DNA from: Anabas testudineus
Lineage: Eukaryota; Chordata; Actinopteri; Anabantiformes; Anabantidae
DNA length: 64,000 nucleotides
Direction of reading: 5' to 3'
Assembly: GCF_900324465.2 (NCBI RefSeq)
Contig: NC_046626.1
Span: 11,576,459 to 11,640,458 of the forward strand
The position numbers and the translations under genes are program-made. The notes beneath the pieces are model-generated. The model saw only the letters and a program-made list of their open reading frames with translations. It was not told where the DNA came from and ran no database searches. Shown here one piece after another: positions 59,203 through 64,000 of this stretch (its first letter is position 1; the number at the start of each line of letters is the position of its first letter).

Positions 59203-59573
59203 CCTTTTCTCAGACACACTCAACATTTTGCTTGTCTGTATCTCTGGTAGACCTCACCCTTTCACCAATGATCTGAGACGATGTTACTGGCTTTGATTCC
59301 ATAACCTTCTATTCTCCTGGAATTAGGCTTCTCTTTTTTTTTTTTGCCATGTCAGCCGTTAGCGGAGGTAATATTATCCCCGCCACTCAACTAGTCTTAA
59401 TACTGGTGTCTCTACTGACAGCCTAATCCATTGTTAGTGCTCTACAATTGGCCAGTAAGGTGGTACAGATTCCAGCAGTCGTGGATATTTTAATGTGATA
59501 TATTCTATTCTGATGCAGGCTCCAGTTTGTCACTGAGGCACATTAGGTATATATGTGCTGCAGTTCATATTCA

Positions 59574-59579
59574 AATAAA
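59574..59579 (+). terminator. ubxn7 polyadenylation signal
   Basis: AATAAA 372 bases past the stop codon; another at about 60170. From 59203 to 61300 only 3' and intergenic AT-rich sequence is seen. Confidence 0.5.
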
Positions 59580-61312
59580 AACCCACACAAAGGCTCACTA
59601 ATTGATGCTGAGGCACCAGGGACCTGTACAAACAGACTTTTACCTCCCAGAAAATATGTCAAATGTCAGAGTTTATTTTCTAGCTCATCCTCTTATTTTC
59701 TGCAACTGGGGACAAGTAAAGGGAGGCTCATTCATGTTTATTTTGACCCACATTTATATTTTGGAAAGCAGGAGAGAAAAGTTCTGCAAATTACAAGTCA
59801 AGAAAATTACATCTATCTGTCTTTGACACTTTTATGTAGATCTGTGAGGATTTGGGTTGATCTGCATATTTTTACTCCAGTTTCTATTAGAGACTAGAAG
59901 ATTGTTTTTGGATTTCAACTTTTGATACAGAAGGGAATGAATGGAGCATGGTACATCTCATCAGTCGGACCTACACTGTACAGAGATGGCTTAGAGAGAC
60001 TGATATTTAGCTGTAGTCATTGTTTCTTTTCTTTTTTTTTTTTATATGCTGCCAAGAAAATATACTGATGTTGAAATATAACCACCAAAACCAACAGGGG
60101 TTCTGATTGGTTGTTTGTTAAGTTTATTTTATAAACTGGTTATTTAAAGAAACCTTGCAGCCATAAATCAATAAAATGGTAGCATTGCCTCAAAATCAGC
60201 TGCAACCAGTTTTAATGCAAAACTGTGTTTACTGCAGATGGAAACCAAATGAAGAGAGTACACTTAAAGGAAATGGGAACTCTGCATTTTGTTGTGATTT
60301 GTTTAAATAGTTTGCTAAACTTGTCCCTGCTGAGTTTATTTTTCTGGCACATTTTAAGATTAAAATATCGATCAGTTATGCCGATAAGACCGACTTAGAT
60401 TCATGATTTAAAGTTTTTAGAATAGGTTACGTCTTTTCAGTTTCTTCCTAGTTTTCCATTTAAGATTGTATCATGTCATGTGTTGCACCTCAGACAATGA
60501 CATGGCTGTACAAGAAGATTGTGTCATCCCTGAGTGAGAAGCCAGATTGTGTGCTTTCATAAAAAGGGGTACAAAGGCATCAGTAGACAACTAAACATCA
60601 GCTGAAAGAGTTGCAGCAGTGGTTTTGAGGGACAGGAAGGACCATAGTACGCATAACAATGAAAATCATAACAAAAAATAGAAACATTATAATTAATTAC
60701 TGAAAATGTATTCTACATGCAGTTCCCTGTTTATGCAAACATGCACTGAAATGGATGAGCTCATCTGACATGAACAGAGGATTATGTGTGAAAAATGGTG
60801 ATTAATTCATCATACAGTGAAAACTTTGCCGAAACTAGATGACATGTAGGCTGACAAATGTTTAGTCTGGTGCAGACTGACATTTGTAGATGTGCTGTGA
60901 ATGTGTGTATCTACACCGAAATAAGCAATGAAAAGGTGACTTCCACTCTTAAGATTATTGTCAGCAAAGGAATTTGTCACAGCGATGACAACTATACTGC
61001 AAAAATCATGAGTTTGAAAACAAGTAGAAAATGAAAATATATGACCTGATCAAATATGTCCCCAGATTTTAATCTACCAGAACTCCTTTAGTGTGTAGAG
61101 CAATAAAACCTCTCTAGCAAAGATAACATCATCCCCAGGAGGAGTGGATCTGCCTTCAGAAACATAAGCAGACATAAAAAAATTGTTTTAAAATGTAACA
61201 ATGGCTAATGACAGTTGTTTTGTTTTTTTTGTTTGCTGCAACTGGTTCCCAGTTATTAAGCATTATAGTTTTTGCATTTCTCTGAATACAAATCTAAATT
61301 GGCTTCATTACT

Positions 61313-61545
61313 TGGGCGGCTGTGGCTCAGGAGGTAGAGCAGTCGTCTTATCAATCATGGGTTCTGTGGTTCAACTCCAAGCTTCTACTGTCACGTGTCC
61401 TGGGACAAGATACTGAACCCCAAGTTTCCACCCGTGAGTCAGGTCAGCTGCATGTGTACAAATGGGTGAATGAGACGCTGCAAAAGCTCTTTGAGTGCCA
61501 GTTAGGTAGAAAAGTGCTAAATAAGTGCAGACAATTATTATTATT
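61313..61545 (+). mobile_element. tRNA-derived SINE
   Basis: The head contains polymerase III A-box TGGCTCAGGAGG and B-box GGTTCAACTCC. The body follows the common fish form (ctgggacaagatactgaacc, gggtgaatgagacgc, ctctttgagtgccagttagg, aaaagtgctaaataag) and ends in an (ATT)n tail. It resembles a tRNA gene only in its first 75 bases and is not a functional tRNA. Confidence 0.8.
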
Positions 61546-62259
61546 ATTGAGCCTGGTCTATGACCCAATGAAGTTTAAATATATAGACTGAATTGGAATA
61601 AACGTTTTAATAATAATCTATCTAATAATAAAAGTAGTCAGTATAGATAAAACAGGTTAAAGAATATTTAAATACTCTCTAAATGTTATATGAGGGAGGA
61701 ATTTCACATTTCCTCTCACCCACTTAGAAGTGGAATAGTGTGTTGAAACGGGCATTGCTGCCTTTAAAAAAGTAATAAAATTGAAAGTTTGTAAAAACTA
61801 TTTTAGAAACAGCAAACTGTGCATCTGTGTTTTTAAGACAACAGGTAAAACAAAAATGGAAACATTGGTCAGAATTTAAAATTTTTAATTCATTTTTTAC
61901 AGTGTCTTTAAGACAAATGCCCCAAACTGATTACAGGGCCTGTACAGGTCAGGGTTAAAAGACCAGAACACTCAGCTGTGCAAACAGATGGGGACACTGT
62001 GTCTGTTGTGTGGATCCTACAGTACATGAAGGGCATTCCTTCACCGTCTGTTTTTGTGTAATGCACAGTAAGGTGGGTGAAGGGGAAGGTGCTGCTAAAC
62101 GGCAGTGCTAAATAAAGGTGCATTACTGAACTAATTTTATCTTTCTGATTAAATTATTAAATGTACATTTTTGCATGGTAGCATCACAGATTGCAATATC
62201 AACAACTGAAACCTTTTTTAAAGCACAGGTTTACAATTCCTGTCCTAAAACAAAATTCT

Positions 62260-62965
62260 GATGTCTACATTGGTAACAATTATGGAAAAAGTATCTCAAC
62301 CCTTTGCATAATGACCTCAAAACAACAAATTGGAGCCAGGTGTTAGCATAAGTTAAGAAAATTAGTTTGAGTTACAGTTAGACAAACAATCTACAAATGG
62401 AACCAATTTGGGACTGTGGCTACTCTACCAAGACACAACAAATACTCATCAATGAGGTAAAGAAACAATCCTGAGTGACAGGCAAAGATTTGAAGGAATC
62501 ATTGGAACTGGCTGGCATTTGTGTATGAGTCCATAGTATGTAAAACATTGAACAAGCAGGGTGTCTATGGCAGGACACCACAAAGGAAGCTGCTGCTTAC
62601 TAAAAAGAACAGTGCTGCACACCTGAAGTTTTCCTCCACAGCACTATTGGCAAAATGTTTTATGGACTGATTGAATTATTAAAATAACACACAGCTCTAC
62701 ATTTGGTGTAAAAGGGGCACTGCATATCATCATGAAAACATCATCCCAATTGTAAAGTATGGTGGAGGAAACATCATGCTTTGGGCCTGCTTTGCTGCAT
62801 CAGAGCCTGGCCAGCTTCCATTGATTGAGTGGAAAATGAATTGCCAAGTGTATTAAAAAAATGTTCATTATAATGTGAAAGTGTCTGTGTGTCAGCTGAA
62901 ACTCTGTAGAAGTTAGGTGATGCAACAGGATCATTAAAGAACCCTTAAATCTTGTTGGGAAAAAT
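62260..62965 (+). mobile_element. Decayed Tc1-like transposon
   Basis: Pieces of the Tc1 transposase gene appear in order: acaatctacaaatgg, gggactgtggctactctacc, caggacaccacaaaggaagc, gtatggtggaggaaacatca followed by tttgggcctgctttgctgc, and gtgatgcaacaggatc. Many indels and gaps, with the segment after about 62940 missing. I cannot find paired inverted repeats, so this is an old immobile copy. Confidence 0.8.
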
Positions 62966-64000
62966 ACCAAACCACTAAAGTACAAGGCTGACCATGAGAG
63001 GGAGAGGGAGATATATTCGTCAAATGTCAATGCATTGCAGACATCTCACTTGAAATCTAAATACATTCATCAGCGCTGAAAGGTTAATGAGGCTACAGAG
63101 CTGCAGCTGTCTGAACCCGTTTATTTCAGACTGTATGTTGCATAAGAAGGATGTTGACCCCAGTCATCCATGGACCTCTCAGCTTCTCAGAATGAAATCA
63201 ATGGAAGTTAATGTGTGATCACTGAGGGAGGCTGAGGATAAAGGTTCAGTCCACTGATTTTACATTTCAAGTTCACGTTACTTGTCAAAAGATAAACCAC
63301 TCAGACTGCTCATGCCTCTGCAGAAGCTTGGCCAATTTTGAAAAATAAGCCATAATTTTGTGCCTGAGGAATAAAAAAAAGTCTGGATGTGTGGGGTTTG
63401 AAAGAAGTCTAATAAAAGCCCGACATTTGACGAATATATCTCCCATAATTTTTTTAGACTTTTGGCCCACACCACAGATCATCTGACAGCATATCTTGTC
63501 TTCAGCTGCATTGATTTTGACCTTTCTTTTTCCATCTTTATGATCACTATCTCTTTATATATGCAGATGACAAGCAACTGCAGTTTAGAAAAGCAGATTT
63601 GTAGATATAAAATTCAAATCACTAAACTGACACTGACAAAAATCTATAAGGGGACTTCCAACAAGCATATCTGCGTGTCACTATAAAAAACAGCATCATT
63701 TTTGAAGTCGAAGTCGTGCACGTGTGTGTGTGTTTGTACAGGATTTGACATTTCATATAAATTTGGGCAGTGAGAGCAATATCTGTAAAACCCGCTTCTC
63801 TCCTCTCAAAAAATTTTTTTTTACTACAGTCATTTAATGCTAGTCAGTACGTTATTATGTTGCAGAATGACATGTTTTTAAAATTTTTACTCCACCACAT
63901 TCATCTAACAGCTTATGTCACTGTTTAACACATCACTCACAGGGGAAAGCTACATTTATTATTATTACTTCAAGTACTTTTTACCGATTATGACAAGGAT
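62966..64000. other. Intergenic tail, nothing recognised
   Basis: AT-rich sequence with only short simple repeats (GT run near 63721). Open frames here are short and match no family I know. Confidence 0.5.

Noticed and set aside
61313-61390. tRNA gene
   Set aside because: A- and B-boxes are present but the sequence runs on into a typical SINE body and ATT tail, and the cloverleaf stems do not pair well.

Overview
This is a gene-dense stretch of a ray-finned (very probably percomorph teleost) nuclear genome. Short introns with canonical GT..AG ends, vertebrate protein families, teleost repeats (Tc1 and L2-type relics, a tRNA-SINE, TA/CA microsatellites) and a teleost-only MHC class I lineage all agree. 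I joined exons by hand from splice sites and reading phase. For every gene the phases close without a break.

Layout, left to right: kif1a (minus; motor, FHA and first coiled-coil exons, 3' part beyond the window); agxt (plus, head-to-head with kif1a); a free-standing nitrobindin gene equal to the C-terminal domain of THAP4 (plus); bok (minus, tail-to-tail with it); elovl1 (plus); cdc20 (minus, tail-to-tail with elovl1); a small type I membrane protein gene (minus) that I read as the degenerate teleost MHC class I 'H' lineage; ppp1r7/sds22 (plus); ubxn7 (plus). The last 4.8 kb holds ubxn7 3' sequence, a SINE and a decayed Tc1 transposon.

The order combines two human neighbourhoods. KIF1A-AGXT-THAP4-BOK and PPP1R7 come from 2q37.3, while ELOVL1-CDC20 comes from 1p34, with relative gene orientations kept inside each block. 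UBXN7 is on 3q29 in human. The genes do not form a pathway. They cover axonal transport, glyoxylate detoxification, heme/peroxynitrite chemistry, apoptosis, fatty-acid elongation, anaphase control, immune-like signalling, PP1 regulation and p97 adaptor function.

Most notable points: (1) the H-lineage MHC-like gene, with signal peptide, shrunken alpha1, a recognisable alpha2, no alpha3 and a Tyr-containing tail; (2) AGT ending in -SKP instead of a PTS1 -SKL/-KKL while keeping an upstream start with a mitochondrial-type leader; (3) tandem in-frame acceptors and an 18-nt microexon in kif1a; (4) a GC-AG intron in cdc20; (5) CTCF-like motifs at the junctions of the rearranged block; (6) ZNF143/THAP11-like promoter motifs at two genes.
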